A stretch of DNA of 64,000 nucleotides from Dulcicalothrix desertica PCC 7102 (lineage in GTDB: Bacteria > Cyanobacteriota > Cyanobacteriia > Cyanobacteriales > Nostocaceae), in NCBI RefSeq assembly GCF_003991905.1, contig NZ_RSCL01000003.1:482290-546289 (forward strand), in the 5' to 3' direction. The position numbers and the translations under genes were made by a program. Position 1 is the first letter of the stretch. Every line of letters begins with the position of its first letter. The notes under the pieces are model-generated. The model was not told the origin of the DNA and searched no databases. It worked only from the letters and a program-made list of their open reading frames with translations. Below, piece after piece: positions 16,526 to 25,062 of the stretch.

Positions 16526-17980
16526 CTACACGTTTAGTTCAATCGAAACAGGCTTCCCGTCGCGAATGAGTATTTTGTTAATTAAAGCCCGGTATATTGG
16601 AATTTTTTGTTCATCTGTTAAGAATTGCCAGTATTCAGCGTCGCCGAAAGTATCACGTAGGATTTGATACTTGTATCGGTCGAGCGTGCTTGAACTCTTG
16701 TCCTGAGCAAGTAATACCCGCAATTGGCTATTGAGTTCAGCAATGGCGCCTTTAACAGTTGGGTTGTTACTGCCTAGTGCTTCGAGATTACTAATCTCAG
16801 AGCGTAAGTCGCGAATGTTTTCGGGTTCAATTAATTCGTCCGTCTTGTCTAACGAATAGCTGGCAACCTGTTCTGCTCTTTGCGCTAATGCTTCAACTAC
16901 AGCTTTCTCAGTAAGAGAAGCTGGCGCCATTTTTTGTTGACTACAGCTGCGAGTAGCCCAATTCTTGCATTGATAGTATGGTTTTTTTGATGAACCAGAA
17001 CCTTTGTAACACGTACTGTTACACTCAGCGCAAATCACTAGTCCTGAGAGTGGGTGTGACTGGCGTGTTGAACCGAAACCGCGCGTGTTTCTATTCCACT
17101 CTAATATTTGCTTAATCTCTAAATATTCACTTTCAGTAATAATTATTTCTTCAGGGTGGGTGTTGTAAATTATTTGCTCTTCGTACTGCCCCGAAGCTTG
17201 TCTGTAGCGAGTGTGCCCACGTAACACGGGTGAGTTGAGCCAATAGCGAAGACCAGGTGCCGAAAATCTAAACATATCAAGCGCAATACGTCCAGCCCAT
17301 TTATTATGATGCGACTTTACCCAAATGCCATATTTTTGATTAATCCCTTGTAAACATCGCCTGATACTTCGTTGTTCAAGAAATGTTGATTTAATATCAA
17401 TTGCTATTTGGTAGCGCGTTAACGAAGTTTGTCCGCAGGACGATAATTCAGATTTTTGATGTATCAAACACAAGAACGGGCGCCTATCTCTCTCAAACTT
17501 CTCTCCCACTTTTATTAAGCCAAACGGCGCCTTGGTCGCAGCTCCTTTATTCCGTAAATGTTCCCACCCGTGACGTATCGATTCACTTTTTTGGTCGCTA
17601 TGATGTTGAGCAAGTATAGCGACAATACCCGCTTGCATTTTACCTGCTGCTGTTGTTAAGTCGATTGGTTCGTCCAACACCACAAGCTGAACTTCACTTT
17701 TGATAAAATCTTCGACCAAAGTAAACCACTGCTTACCACGCCGCGACAATCGGTCAACCCGCGTTACTACAACTTTAGTTACTCGCCTCGCTCTAACGTC
17801 CTCAAGTAAGCGCTCTAGTTCTTCGCGGCGATTACCTTTGTAACCTGACTCAATATCTATATATAACTTTTCGGCGCCTGCATGTTTCAGACGCTCGACT
17901 TGCTGTTCTAATGCATTTGTATCAGCTTGATGTTTTGAGCTAACACGCGCGTATCCTACAATCATTGTTTTTCGCGACAT
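16526..17980 (-). CDS. XisF-like serine site-specific recombinase of the nifJ element
   Basis: A 484-residue large serine recombinase. The resolvase domain is at 5-145: catalytic serine in GYARVSSKH (about Ser14), then RREELERLLEDVRARRVTKV and VTRVDRLSRRG. A recombinase domain follows at about 155-300. A zinc-ribbon has CAEC...C and CKNWATRSC (about 328-355), and a helical C-terminal region ends the protein. The layout resembles XisF, which excises the fdxN element in heterocysts. Its ATG (complement at 17978-17980) abuts the stop of truncated nifJ (17981-17983) as TAAATG, suggesting translational coupling from the nifJ promoter. Its start lies 28 bases inside the right core. xisH and xisI helpers are not seen. 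Confidence 0.92.
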   Translation of the reverse strand: MSRKTMIVGYARVSSKHQADTNALEQQVERLKHAGAEKLYIDIESGYKGNRREELERLLEDVRARRVTKVVVTRVDRLSRRGKQWFTLVEDFIKSEVQLVVLDEPIDLTTAAGKMQAGIVAILAQHHSDQKSESIRHGWEHLRNKGAATKAPFGLIKVGEKFERDRRPFLCLIHQKSELSSCGQTSLTRYQIAIDIKSTFLEQRSIRRCLQGINQKYGIWVKSHHNKWAGRIALDMFRFSAPGLRYWLNSPVLRGHTRYRQASGQYEEQIIYNTHPEEIIITESEYLEIKQILEWNRNTRGFGSTRQSHPLSGLVICAECNSTCYKGSGSSKKPYYQCKNWATRSCSQQKMAPASLTEKAVVEALAQRAEQVASYSLDKTDELIEPENIRDLRSEISNLEALGSNNPTVKGAIAELNSQLRVLLAQDKSSSTLDRYKYQILRDTFGDAEYWQFLTDEQKIPIYRALINKILIRDGKPVSIELNV

Positions 17981-19138
17981 TTAGAATGTACTCTGGATTG
18001 TACAACATTCTTTTGAAGACAACCCATAACGACCACCAATTATTTTAGGAGTGCTGAGTGATGAGTGCTGAGTGCTGAGTGACCAAGTTTCGTGAATAGC
18101 GGTGACTACATCTAGATAAAGTGGTTCTCCTGCGCTTCCAGGTTCTTTGGTACGGTCGAGAACAGCTATTGATTTTACGGTACTGGGCAATACGTCTATA
18201 AATTTTTGTACGTCGAAGGGACGATATAACCGCACTTTTATAACACCAACTTTTTCACCGTGTGCGTTCAAATAATCTACTGTTTCGTGTACTGTTTCAC
18301 ATCCCGACCCCATAATAACGATGACTGAAGTAGCATCACTGGCGCCGTAATATTCATATATTTTGTAATATCTACCTGTACGCTTTCCAAAATCATCCAT
18401 GACTTGCTGAACAATATCTGGACAAGCTTGATAATAAAGATTGCCGCCTTCTCTAGATTGAAAATATACATCGGGGTTTTGGGCTGTACCACGTAACACA
18501 GGACGGTCAGGAGTTAAAGCGCGCGCACGGTGTGCCAAAATTAAATCTTCATCTATTACACTTTTTAAATCATCATCTTGTAATAATTCTACTTTCTGCA
18601 CTTCGTGAGAAGTACGGAAACCATCAAAAAAATGCATAAAACTAACTCGTGCTTTGAGGGTAGCAGCTTGAGCTATCAAAGCAAAATCATGTGCTTCTTG
18701 TACCGAAGCAGAACATAACATTACAAACCCAGTTGCGCGCGCTGCCATGACATCACTATGGTCGCCAAATATTGATAGTGCATGGGTAGCAAGTGCGCGT
18801 GCCGCAACGTGAACAACAATACTCGTAAGTTCACCAGCAATTTTATATAAGTTGGGAATCATTAACAACAACCCTTGTGATGAAGTGAAAGTTGTTGTTA
18901 GTGAACCAGCTTGCAAGGCGCCATGTGCAGCAGCAACGGCGCCTCCTTCACTTTGCATTTCAATAACACTAGGAACGGTACCCCATAAGTTTGTACGGTT
19001 ATCAGCAGACCAAGCATCTGCCCATTCTCCAATTGCCGAAGAAGGTGTTATTGGATAAATAGCAATTACTTCGTTCAAACGGTAAGCTACACGAGCAACC
19101 GCTTCGTTTCCATCTATAGTGGCAAATTTTTTACCCAT
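17981..19138 (-). CDS. nifJ: nifJ, 5' part (pyruvate:ferredoxin/flavodoxin oxidoreductase), interrupted
   Basis: This part encodes the first 377 residues of NifJ plus eight codons of element sequence, then TAA. The start is MGKKFATIDGNEAVARVAY. Domain I (about 1-245) has the pyruvate/TPP region YPITPSSAIGEWADAW and EMQSEGGAVAAAHGAL. Domain II (about 255-377) has VIVIMGSGCETVHETVDYL, then DRTKEPGSAGEPLYLDVV and GGRYGLSSKE. After SSKE the frame leaves the family (CCTIQSTF). Without the Fe-S and TPP domains of the 3' part it cannot be active. The natural product requires excision. In the unexcised state it serves as the leader cistron for the recombinase. Confidence 0.95.
   Translation of the reverse strand: MGKKFATIDGNEAVARVAYRLNEVIAIYPITPSSAIGEWADAWSADNRTNLWGTVPSVIEMQSEGGAVAAAHGALQAGSLTTTFTSSQGLLLMIPNLYKIAGELTSIVVHVAARALATHALSIFGDHSDVMAARATGFVMLCSASVQEAHDFALIAQAATLKARVSFMHFFDGFRTSHEVQKVELLQDDDLKSVIDEDLILAHRARALTPDRPVLRGTAQNPDVYFQSREGGNLYYQACPDIVQQVMDDFGKRTGRYYKIYEYYGASDATSVIVIMGSGCETVHETVDYLNAHGEKVGVIKVRLYRPFDVQKFIDVLPSTVKSIAVLDRTKEPGSAGEPLYLDVVTAIHETWSLSTQHSSLSTPKIIGGRYGLSSKECCTIQSTF
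17990..18020 (-). repeat. Right attachment site of nifJ element
   Basis: The element-side arm ACTCTGGATTGTA (17990-18002) is followed by six bases and the core TCTTTTGAAGAC (18009-18020). The arm is the inverse of the left arm with one mismatch. Placing both arms at equal distance puts the centre between 18012 and 18013 (and 11804/11805), at a TT dinucleotide, as expected for serine recombinases. Confidence 0.8.
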
Positions 19139-19160
19139 GATATGCGCTCAAGCAACAGCA

Positions 19161-19190
19161 AATACTTAACATTGTTAGTTTTTAAGTATT
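19161..19190. promoter_or_regulatory. Inverted repeat in nifJ leader
   Basis: AATACTTAA (19161-19169) and TTAAGTATT (19182-19190) are perfect inverted arms with a 12-base spacer, 23-52 bases before the nifJ ATG. It could be an operator or a leader hairpin. I see no canonical NtcA box (GTA-N8-TAC) close by. Confidence 0.4.
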
Positions 19191-19250
19191 AATTTTCTGT
19201 TACTCTCAGACAAACGTTACACCCATAAATGTCTACTAGATGCACATTTT

Positions 19251-19338
19251 GATCCCCCCAACCCCCCTTAATAAGGGGGGCTAAAATTTGTTCTTTTTCC
19301 TGTCCCCCCCTTATCAAGGGGGGCTAGGGGGGATTAAA
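19251..19338. repeat. CCCCCC/GGGGGG inverted repeat
   Basis: Two nested hairpins: GATCCCCCCAACCCCCCTTA with its inverse, and CCCCCCCTTATCAAGG with GGGGCTAGGGGGGATTA. It is a typical dispersed cyanobacterial repeat, related to the fragment at 7863-7895. It lies upstream of nifJ. Confidence 0.7.
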
Positions 19339-19355
19339 ATCATATACAACAACTT

Positions 19356-19650
19356 TTAAAATTGTCTCCAAACTTTAATATATGTATCTTCTCCCCTACA
19401 TATATTATCTCTAGTAGCATAAACAAGTGTCTGTTGATTCTGGCTGAGAATAATATCTTCGTTTAAAACACTATCATTACTAATCTTTTGAGTTCTGCCC
19501 TCATTGAAAATTTCTCTAATTACAATACCCTCGTTTTTTCTCGAAAAGTGAGGACTAAAGCTAATAAAAGATTGGCAGCTAGGACTAATTAATATAGAAC
19601 GATGTTTATATGAATGCCAAACGTACCATTTAAGTCTACATAAAAAGGAA
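19356..19650 (-). pseudogene. C-terminal remnant of unknown gene
   Basis: A minus-strand frame of about 97 codons ends with TAA (complement at 19356-19358) and has no start. The peptide includes SFISFSPHFSRKNEGIVIRE, an IFNEGRTQKISND stretch and a LVYATRDNICRGEDTYIKVW tail, natural-looking beta-rich sequence. The 5' end meets an in-frame stop near 19655, and a different frame upstream (IPFYVDLNGTFGIHIN) also looks coding, which suggests a frameshift. The parent family is not recognised. The rest of 19139-19841 is repeat or AT-rich spacer. Confidence 0.35.
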
Positions 19651-19841
19651 TACTACTAGTAGAGTAGATTAATTTTGTCTAAATAGTACTATTGATAGAG
19701 ATATAATTAGTTATAAGATTATATTATTGTTTGTTAAATTGAGAATTATATTTTGGTGCGTGGCGCTTGAGGTCTTATAACTACGTTTGGATTTTTTCAT
19801 GGCGCCATGCATCCTACGATATTATCAAATTATATTAAATT

Positions 19842-21488
19842 ATGTTAAATAAATTATTTTTGAAGTCGTCATTATCGTTGTCGGTAGCTTTGATGACTAT
19901 CGGCGCCAATTTTATACCAACTGTACGTCCTGCGTTTGGCGCCGAGCGGATAAATATTTCTTATGGGATTTTCCAAAGGTCTATTCCAATTAAGTCTTTG
20001 GAGTTGTTCGCTAGAACTGGTGAAATAGATGAAGATTTTTCTGCTTATGCTCGGTATGTTGATAAAAAGGAGTTAGCGCAGTTAAGACGACTTTTACTTA
20101 CTCCTATTCCTCTTGGTGCTGTTGAGGTTTCACAATTTTTATATACGGCTATTGGTCAGACTTTGTTAGAACGTTTGGGGGATGTTATTCAGTTGGAGTC
20201 GGGGCTAAATGGTTTTTATGCTATTCGCTCTGCTTTGATTGTTTCGGCGGCACAAAAACAAGGGTTTACGCTACTTGATGTTTTTCGGAATTATTCTTCT
20301 AACGCTATTTCGATTAATTTATCTCGTACTCAGGAGATTGCCCAATCTGTTCAGATTTTAATTAATCAGACTAAAAATGCGATTGCTTTGATTAATCAAG
20401 AGTCGAGGGAAGAGATGGGAAGCACTGAAGTGCTTACGACGGGGGTTACTACGAGACGTTTTCAAGTGCAGAAGGCAATTTTTAATTTTAATGATGTGTC
20501 TCGTAATCGGGTAATTAATACTGATGTTTATGTGCCTGTAGCGTCTGGTCGGCGCCCTATTGTTGTTATTTCTCATGGTCTTGGGTCTGACCGCACGAGT
20601 TTTGCGTATCTGGCTCAATATTTAGCTCGGTCTGGTTTTGTTGTTGTGGTTCCTGAACATCCTGGTAGTAATGCTGCACAGTTGCAAGCTTTGTTGTCTG
20701 GTAGAGCGGATACTGTTACTGACCCTAGAGAGTTTGTTGACCGTCCTTTGGATATTAAGTTTGTACTTGATGAATTGACACAGTTACAAGATTCTAATGC
20801 TACTTTGCGCGGGCGCCTCAATTTACAGCAGGTTGGTGTGGTTGGACAGTCGTTTGGTGGTTACACTGCTTTGGCTTTGGCTGGCGCCAAAATCAATTTT
20901 GAGCAGTTAAATAAAGATTGCCCTCCTTTGAGGAGTTCTTTAAATGTTTCACAGTTACTTCAGTGTTTAGCAGTACGTTTACCAAGGACTGAGTATAATT
21001 TGTCTGATTCAAGGGTGAAGGCTGTAATTGCTATTAACCCTGTAGGTAGCAGTATATTAGGACAAACTGGATTGAGCCAAATTAATATACCTGTAATGAT
21101 TGTTGCTGGTAGTGCCGATACTGTTACTCCTGCGCTTCCTGAACAAATTCAACCTTTTACTTGGCTGACTACTCCCAATAAATATTTAGCGTTGATTAAT
21201 GGTGGAACTCACTTTTCTACTATCGCTGAATCTCCTAATAATGCTCTCCCTATTCCACAAGAAGCTGTAGGTGCCAGTCCGGAAGTTTCACGTTCCTATA
21301 TCGAATCTTTAAGTTTTCCCTTCTTTCAAACTTATGTTGCTCAACAACCAAGTTATATAAATTACCTAAATGCAGGCTACGCAAAAGTTATTAGTCAAGC
21401 ACAGTTGCCTCTAAGTTTGGTGCGAAATATCACTCCTAATGAGTTGCAACAAGCGCTGAATGGTTCTCCTTTATCTTCTAATCAATAA
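19842..21488 (+). CDS. DUF1400/alpha-beta hydrolase, exported
   Basis: A 548-residue protein. The N-terminus (1-33) is a signal peptide ending VRPAFGAERI. Residues 34-165 are the DUF1400 domain usual in cyanobacterial secreted hydrolases (ISYGIFQRSIPIKSLELFA, FLYTAIGQTLLERLGDVI). The alpha/beta hydrolase domain follows: PIVVISHGLGSDRTSFAYLA, nucleophile Ser337 in VVGQSFGGYTA, the aspartate loop AGSADTVTPALPEQI and the histidine in LINGGTHFST. It resembles lipase/platelet-activating-factor acetylhydrolase-like enzymes. Location is periplasm or outside; the substrate is unknown. It is a single gene with no visible operon partner. Confidence 0.88.
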   Translation: MLNKLFLKSSLSLSVALMTIGANFIPTVRPAFGAERINISYGIFQRSIPIKSLELFARTGEIDEDFSAYARYVDKKELAQLRRLLLTPIPLGAVEVSQFLYTAIGQTLLERLGDVIQLESGLNGFYAIRSALIVSAAQKQGFTLLDVFRNYSSNAISINLSRTQEIAQSVQILINQTKNAIALINQESREEMGSTEVLTTGVTTRRFQVQKAIFNFNDVSRNRVINTDVYVPVASGRRPIVVISHGLGSDRTSFAYLAQYLARSGFVVVVPEHPGSNAAQLQALLSGRADTVTDPREFVDRPLDIKFVLDELTQLQDSNATLRGRLNLQQVGVVGQSFGGYTALALAGAKINFEQLNKDCPPLRSSLNVSQLLQCLAVRLPRTEYNLSDSRVKAVIAINPVGSSILGQTGLSQINIPVMIVAGSADTVTPALPEQIQPFTWLTTPNKYLALINGGTHFSTIAESPNNALPIPQEAVGASPEVSRSYIESLSFPFFQTYVAQQPSYINYLNAGYAKVISQAQLPLSLVRNITPNELQQALNGSPLSSNQ

Positions 21489-21729
21489 TAAATTTATATT
21501 GTTTATGTGAAGTTTTTGTTAAGCAAATGGATGTACAATTAAAAGTTATAAAAGTAAGCGTAATAGAGATGTAGCAGTTGTGCTAAATGTAGGTTAGGCT
21601 CCTGTGTTTATAGCGAACATAAGTAATATAAGTAAGTAAAAAAAGATTTGTGCGATTTCTTCCGTGATTTGCTGTAGTTAGTTCGTATAAAGATTCTAGC
21701 CCAGTCAATTACGGAGATATTTACCCAGC

Positions 21730-21969
21730 ATGTCTAACTTTCGTAGCATTATGCTCTTAATTGTTGCATTAACTATCACGCAAATTCTAATGGTATTTTT
21801 TGTTCATTCTCTTAAACAAGAAAAAGTAGGTGATGCTCAGAAACATTCACCTGAGTTAATAAGTCAGAGTAAATTTAAACCACCAAGTACTAGTAAACCT
21901 AAAGGTTCTTCCGGCGCCGGTTCTCGTCGTATATCTAATAATCATAGATATAAGGGTGTGAATAGCTAG
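21730..21969 (+). CDS. Small single-pass membrane protein (79 aa)
   Basis: A 79-residue protein with one N-terminal membrane helix (about 5-27, SIMLLIVALTITQILMVFFV) followed by a Lys/Ser/Pro/Gly-rich, probably unstructured tail (STSKPKGSSGAGSRRISNN). No domain is recognised. The ATG is close to a modest purine stretch (ACGGAGATATTTACCCAGC). It is convergent with the CHASE2 gene, separated by seven bases. The role is unknown. Confidence 0.5.
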   Translation: MSNFRSIMLLIVALTITQILMVFFVHSLKQEKVGDAQKHSPELISQSKFKPPSTSKPKGSSGAGSRRISNNHRYKGVNS

Positions 21970-21976
21970 TGTAAGG

Positions 21977-24712
21977 TTAGTAATTGTTATTTTTCAGAAT
22001 TTTATCTATCAGTACTTGATTTTCTTGACTTTCAGATTGTTTCAAATATTCAATTGCAATTTGTCCAGCTACAGGTTGTTCTTGAGTAAATTTAATTAGC
22101 TGTTGTACTATTTGACTTAATTGAATTTTATCGGAATGTTTGGTAATAATTATTATCTGCGTAATTACGCCAGCTAAAAATGCAATTATTGCGGGTATAA
22201 TTGGAATCCACCATCCTAGTAAAAAGGCAATGTAGGTAACTAATGTTAGTATCAATATTAAAAATAAAATTGAAACTAGCAAATATTTCAATGGCTTAAA
22301 AAACCAACTAAGAAGTGTTCCCATTCCAGACCACAGTAAAATCCAAAACCATTCAATTTGATGCAACCATACTTTTAATAGTGGGCGCCCATCGAGTGCT
22401 GCACTTAAAATGGAACTTGCAATATTAGCGTGAATAACAACTCCAGGCATTCGAGCCGGGTTATCGAAACTGCTGTTACTATAAGGAGTATGATACAAAT
22501 CGTTCACACTCTCTGCTGTCGCACCAATTAAAACAATGCGATGGCGTATTAAATCAGCAGGTATCTGATTTTTTAGTACATCTTGAATGGAAATAACTTG
22601 AAACTGTTTCTGGGTACCGTGAAAGTTAAGCAAAATCTGATATCCCCCCGCATCTGCTCTCACATATCCCCCATCATTCGAGTGAAAGGGAGTAAGAAGT
22701 GCTTTCCCTATTTTGATTTGGTGATTTGGTAAATCTGAAGCGTAGATATTATGAGTTTCTAAGTAGCGTAATGCTAACTTTAAACCCAAGTTTAAAGTTA
22801 TTTTATTATCTTCTTCAATCGATAATAAAGCACGACGAATTTTTCCATCTCCGTCTAGCACTTGGTCGGCAAGACCTACTTGTTTGAGTTCAGCTAAAAC
22901 TGGTGAAGGGGCAATTTTATTATCAATTGCCTTCTTTACACCAATTAAATTTGGTGTTGTTCTGTATATTTGTATTAGTTTATCGGCGCCGGGTTCTACT
23001 GGTAAGTCTCGATACAAGTCTAATCCAATAGCTTTTGGGTTGTAATTTTTTAATGTTTGCAATACCTGTGCGAGAATGGCATCTGACATTGGATATTGAC
23101 CATATTGTTGAATGTGCAATTCATCAAGAGCAACAATCACAATTCTAGGGTCAACTGTTGTAACAGGACGCGCTTGAAATAATTTATCTAAGCTCGTCAA
23201 CTCTATTTCTTCTAATACGCCACTAAAACGTAAAATAATTACTGCAATGGCAACAATAAAGGTAATCGAAATAATATGAATTCTAGCTAATCGTAGTTTC
23301 TGTATATTCTTTTTGGCAGTTTTGCGTGCATTCGCTAAAATCTGCTGGGCAAGTCTATGCATTTCAAGGACAAACTGTGATTTTTCTTGTTCAAGATATC
23401 TTGCTTGTTTTTCTGCTAATAAATCTTTTTGAATTTCTCGCTTTGCTGCTTCTTGACTTGCAGTTAAAAAGCGATAGTCTTGGTCACTAAGTCTTTTACT
23501 GTATGACCACGTAAGTGCTTGTTCTAAAGTTTCTCCACGCAGCAAATACTCAGTACCTTTTTGCCCTGAAGCTATCCATGCTTTAAATTTTTGCGCGTAA
23601 GGACGCAATTTCTCCATTTGTTTGGAAGTCCATTGTAAATCAAAAACTGCTTCGTAAATCAAATTTTTAACTTTTAATTTACCTTGTGAGTGAATTACTA
23701 ATCCTGATAGTAGTAACTCTATTTGCTCTCGACTATCATCAACTAAAACTTCTTCTCCTAAAAGAATTCGCTGATAAACCTCTAAATGGCGCCCTGCAAT
23801 ATGTTCGTTTCTGATAATTCGGTCTGAGATTGTTCGTAAATGCTGCGGCTCATCTTGAAATTCCCAGTTGTTGATGATATAATTTATTACGACATCTTTT
23901 ACTATTGTTTCCACTGATTGAGTAGCATTTATTTTTGGAGTTAAATCAAATAGTAATTGACAGAGTTTATGAGTCAAGAAAGGTTGTCCGTTCGTCCATA
24001 TCAAGATATGACGCATTATTTCAAAAGCATTATGTCCTGGAATATTTAGTCCGTCAGCTAATGGCTGAATATTATCTATAGCAAAACCATCTAATTGTAT
24101 CGACTTACCAATATTGAACGGTGTACGTTGCTTATCTTGAATTAAGTCTGATGGTTTGGCAACTCCAAAAATAGCAAACGTTAAACGATTATATTCTGGA
24201 TTGACAGCACGCTGATTATAACAGAACCGAATGAACGCAAAAAAATCATCTACCGGGAAGTCAAGTGCCAGAACGTTATCAATTTCGTCTATGAAAATAA
24301 TAATTTGTTCGTTTTTAAACTCGACTAACAGCACTTCTAAAATAAATCGGCTTAATTTTTGGAGTAAAGATATTTCTTCTTGTTCTTGCCACCAAGTTTT
24401 TAAATTAATTTTATGAAATAAATTAAATCCTGACAATAAATCTGTAACTAGTCCTTTATACCATTGCAATGGGGTTATATTTTCGCTGCCTATATTCGTC
24501 AAGTCCACTACACTACATTTATAATTCTCTTGTTCTAAACGGCAACTCGTTTTCACTAAAAGTGATGATTTTCCCATCTGTCTAGAGTTAAGAACATAGC
24601 AAAATTCACCCCTCTTTAATGCTTGGTAAAGTTCGCTATCACACGCACGCTCTACATAACTAAGAGCATTACTTCTTAAACTGCCTCCAACTTGATATCT
24701 GTAACGGGTCAT
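21977..24712 (-). CDS. AAA-like ATPase (AAA_35) - CHASE2 membrane sensor protein
   Basis: A 911-residue protein. The N-terminal AAA-like domain (about 8-330) starts YRYQVGGSLRSNALSYVERA, with Walker A-like LNSRQMGKSSLL (about 42-53) and a Walker B region IIIFIDEIDNVLAL. A charged coiled-coil follows (about 410-460), then a membrane helix (470-492), an extracytoplasmic CHASE2 domain (about 495-745; RIVIVALDELHIQQYGQYPM, AIGLDLYRDLP, VLIGATAESVNDLYHTPYS), and three C-terminal membrane helices to about 845. CHASE2 senses unknown extracellular signals. The AAA part may transmit them by oligomerisation. It lies next to the AAA/GGDEF genes, which share the ATPase module. Confidence 0.92.
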   Translation of the reverse strand: MTRYRYQVGGSLRSNALSYVERACDSELYQALKRGEFCYVLNSRQMGKSSLLVKTSCRLEQENYKCSVVDLTNIGSENITPLQWYKGLVTDLLSGFNLFHKINLKTWWQEQEEISLLQKLSRFILEVLLVEFKNEQIIIFIDEIDNVLALDFPVDDFFAFIRFCYNQRAVNPEYNRLTFAIFGVAKPSDLIQDKQRTPFNIGKSIQLDGFAIDNIQPLADGLNIPGHNAFEIMRHILIWTNGQPFLTHKLCQLLFDLTPKINATQSVETIVKDVVINYIINNWEFQDEPQHLRTISDRIIRNEHIAGRHLEVYQRILLGEEVLVDDSREQIELLLSGLVIHSQGKLKVKNLIYEAVFDLQWTSKQMEKLRPYAQKFKAWIASGQKGTEYLLRGETLEQALTWSYSKRLSDQDYRFLTASQEAAKREIQKDLLAEKQARYLEQEKSQFVLEMHRLAQQILANARKTAKKNIQKLRLARIHIISITFIVAIAVIILRFSGVLEEIELTSLDKLFQARPVTTVDPRIVIVALDELHIQQYGQYPMSDAILAQVLQTLKNYNPKAIGLDLYRDLPVEPGADKLIQIYRTTPNLIGVKKAIDNKIAPSPVLAELKQVGLADQVLDGDGKIRRALLSIEEDNKITLNLGLKLALRYLETHNIYASDLPNHQIKIGKALLTPFHSNDGGYVRADAGGYQILLNFHGTQKQFQVISIQDVLKNQIPADLIRHRIVLIGATAESVNDLYHTPYSNSSFDNPARMPGVVIHANIASSILSAALDGRPLLKVWLHQIEWFWILLWSGMGTLLSWFFKPLKYLLVSILFLILILTLVTYIAFLLGWWIPIIPAIIAFLAGVITQIIIITKHSDKIQLSQIVQQLIKFTQEQPVAGQIAIEYLKQSESQENQVLIDKILKNNNY

Positions 24713-25062
24713 ATTTAACGTTTACTTTCCTTAATTAATAGTGGCTATTCTATATAACTTCAGTTAAATTAACGATAATTACGTCAATTTTACAAACCTT
24801 GATTACCTTTTTTAAAAATCTTAACAAATTTAACTTACTTTTATAACTAATATAACTTTTTTTTAGTAACTTATTAAAAGTTATGTTTATTTTATTTGTA
24901 TAGCGCCATCATGTAGTTAGTGGGAAAATTATATATTTTTATTGAGAGAAAATAATCTTGATAAAGTTTGAATAAAAGTGTAGCCAATCCATATTTATAG
25001 ATTATAATTATCAGCTAGTATTAAATTGTTTTCGATTTTAATTATAGAGACTATTTATTAAG
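24713..25062. other. AT-rich divergent promoter region, no gene
   Basis: 350 bases between the divergent CHASE2 and GGDEF-like genes. It is extremely AT-rich with several T-runs. I see no coding frame, tRNA or clear inverted repeat. Confidence 0.5.

Larger units (their letters stand above)
11801..18020 (-). mobile_element. nifJ excision element (6,208 bp), XisF-like recombinase type
   Basis: The element is bounded by direct repeats TCTTTTGAAGAC at 11801-11812 and 18009-18020. Deleting 6,208 bp joins 19138-18009 to 11800-9400, 3,531 nt or 1,177 codons with one stop, giving an intact NifJ of 1,176 residues (...RYGLSSKEFTPAMVKAV...). Inside both ends lie inverted arms TACAATnCAGAGT (11815-11827 and, inverted, 17990-18002). 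A serine recombinase gene sits at the 18-kb edge. Cargo is a lipoprotein pseudogene, small hypotheticals, TenI-like, cyAbrB, a HEAT remnant, a DJ-1 remnant, a GC-rich hydrolase remnant and a MITE. The architecture matches the nifD, fdxN and hupL elements excised in heterocysts; excision here is inferred. Confidence 0.9.

Noticed and set aside
11813..18008. xisH/xisI-type excision controllers
   Set aside because: I looked for them because fdxN excision uses them; no similar protein is present in the element.
19139..19250. NtcA box (GTA-N8-TAC) before nifJ
   Set aside because: The nearest GTA and TAC have the wrong spacing (12 bases), so I do not call a site.
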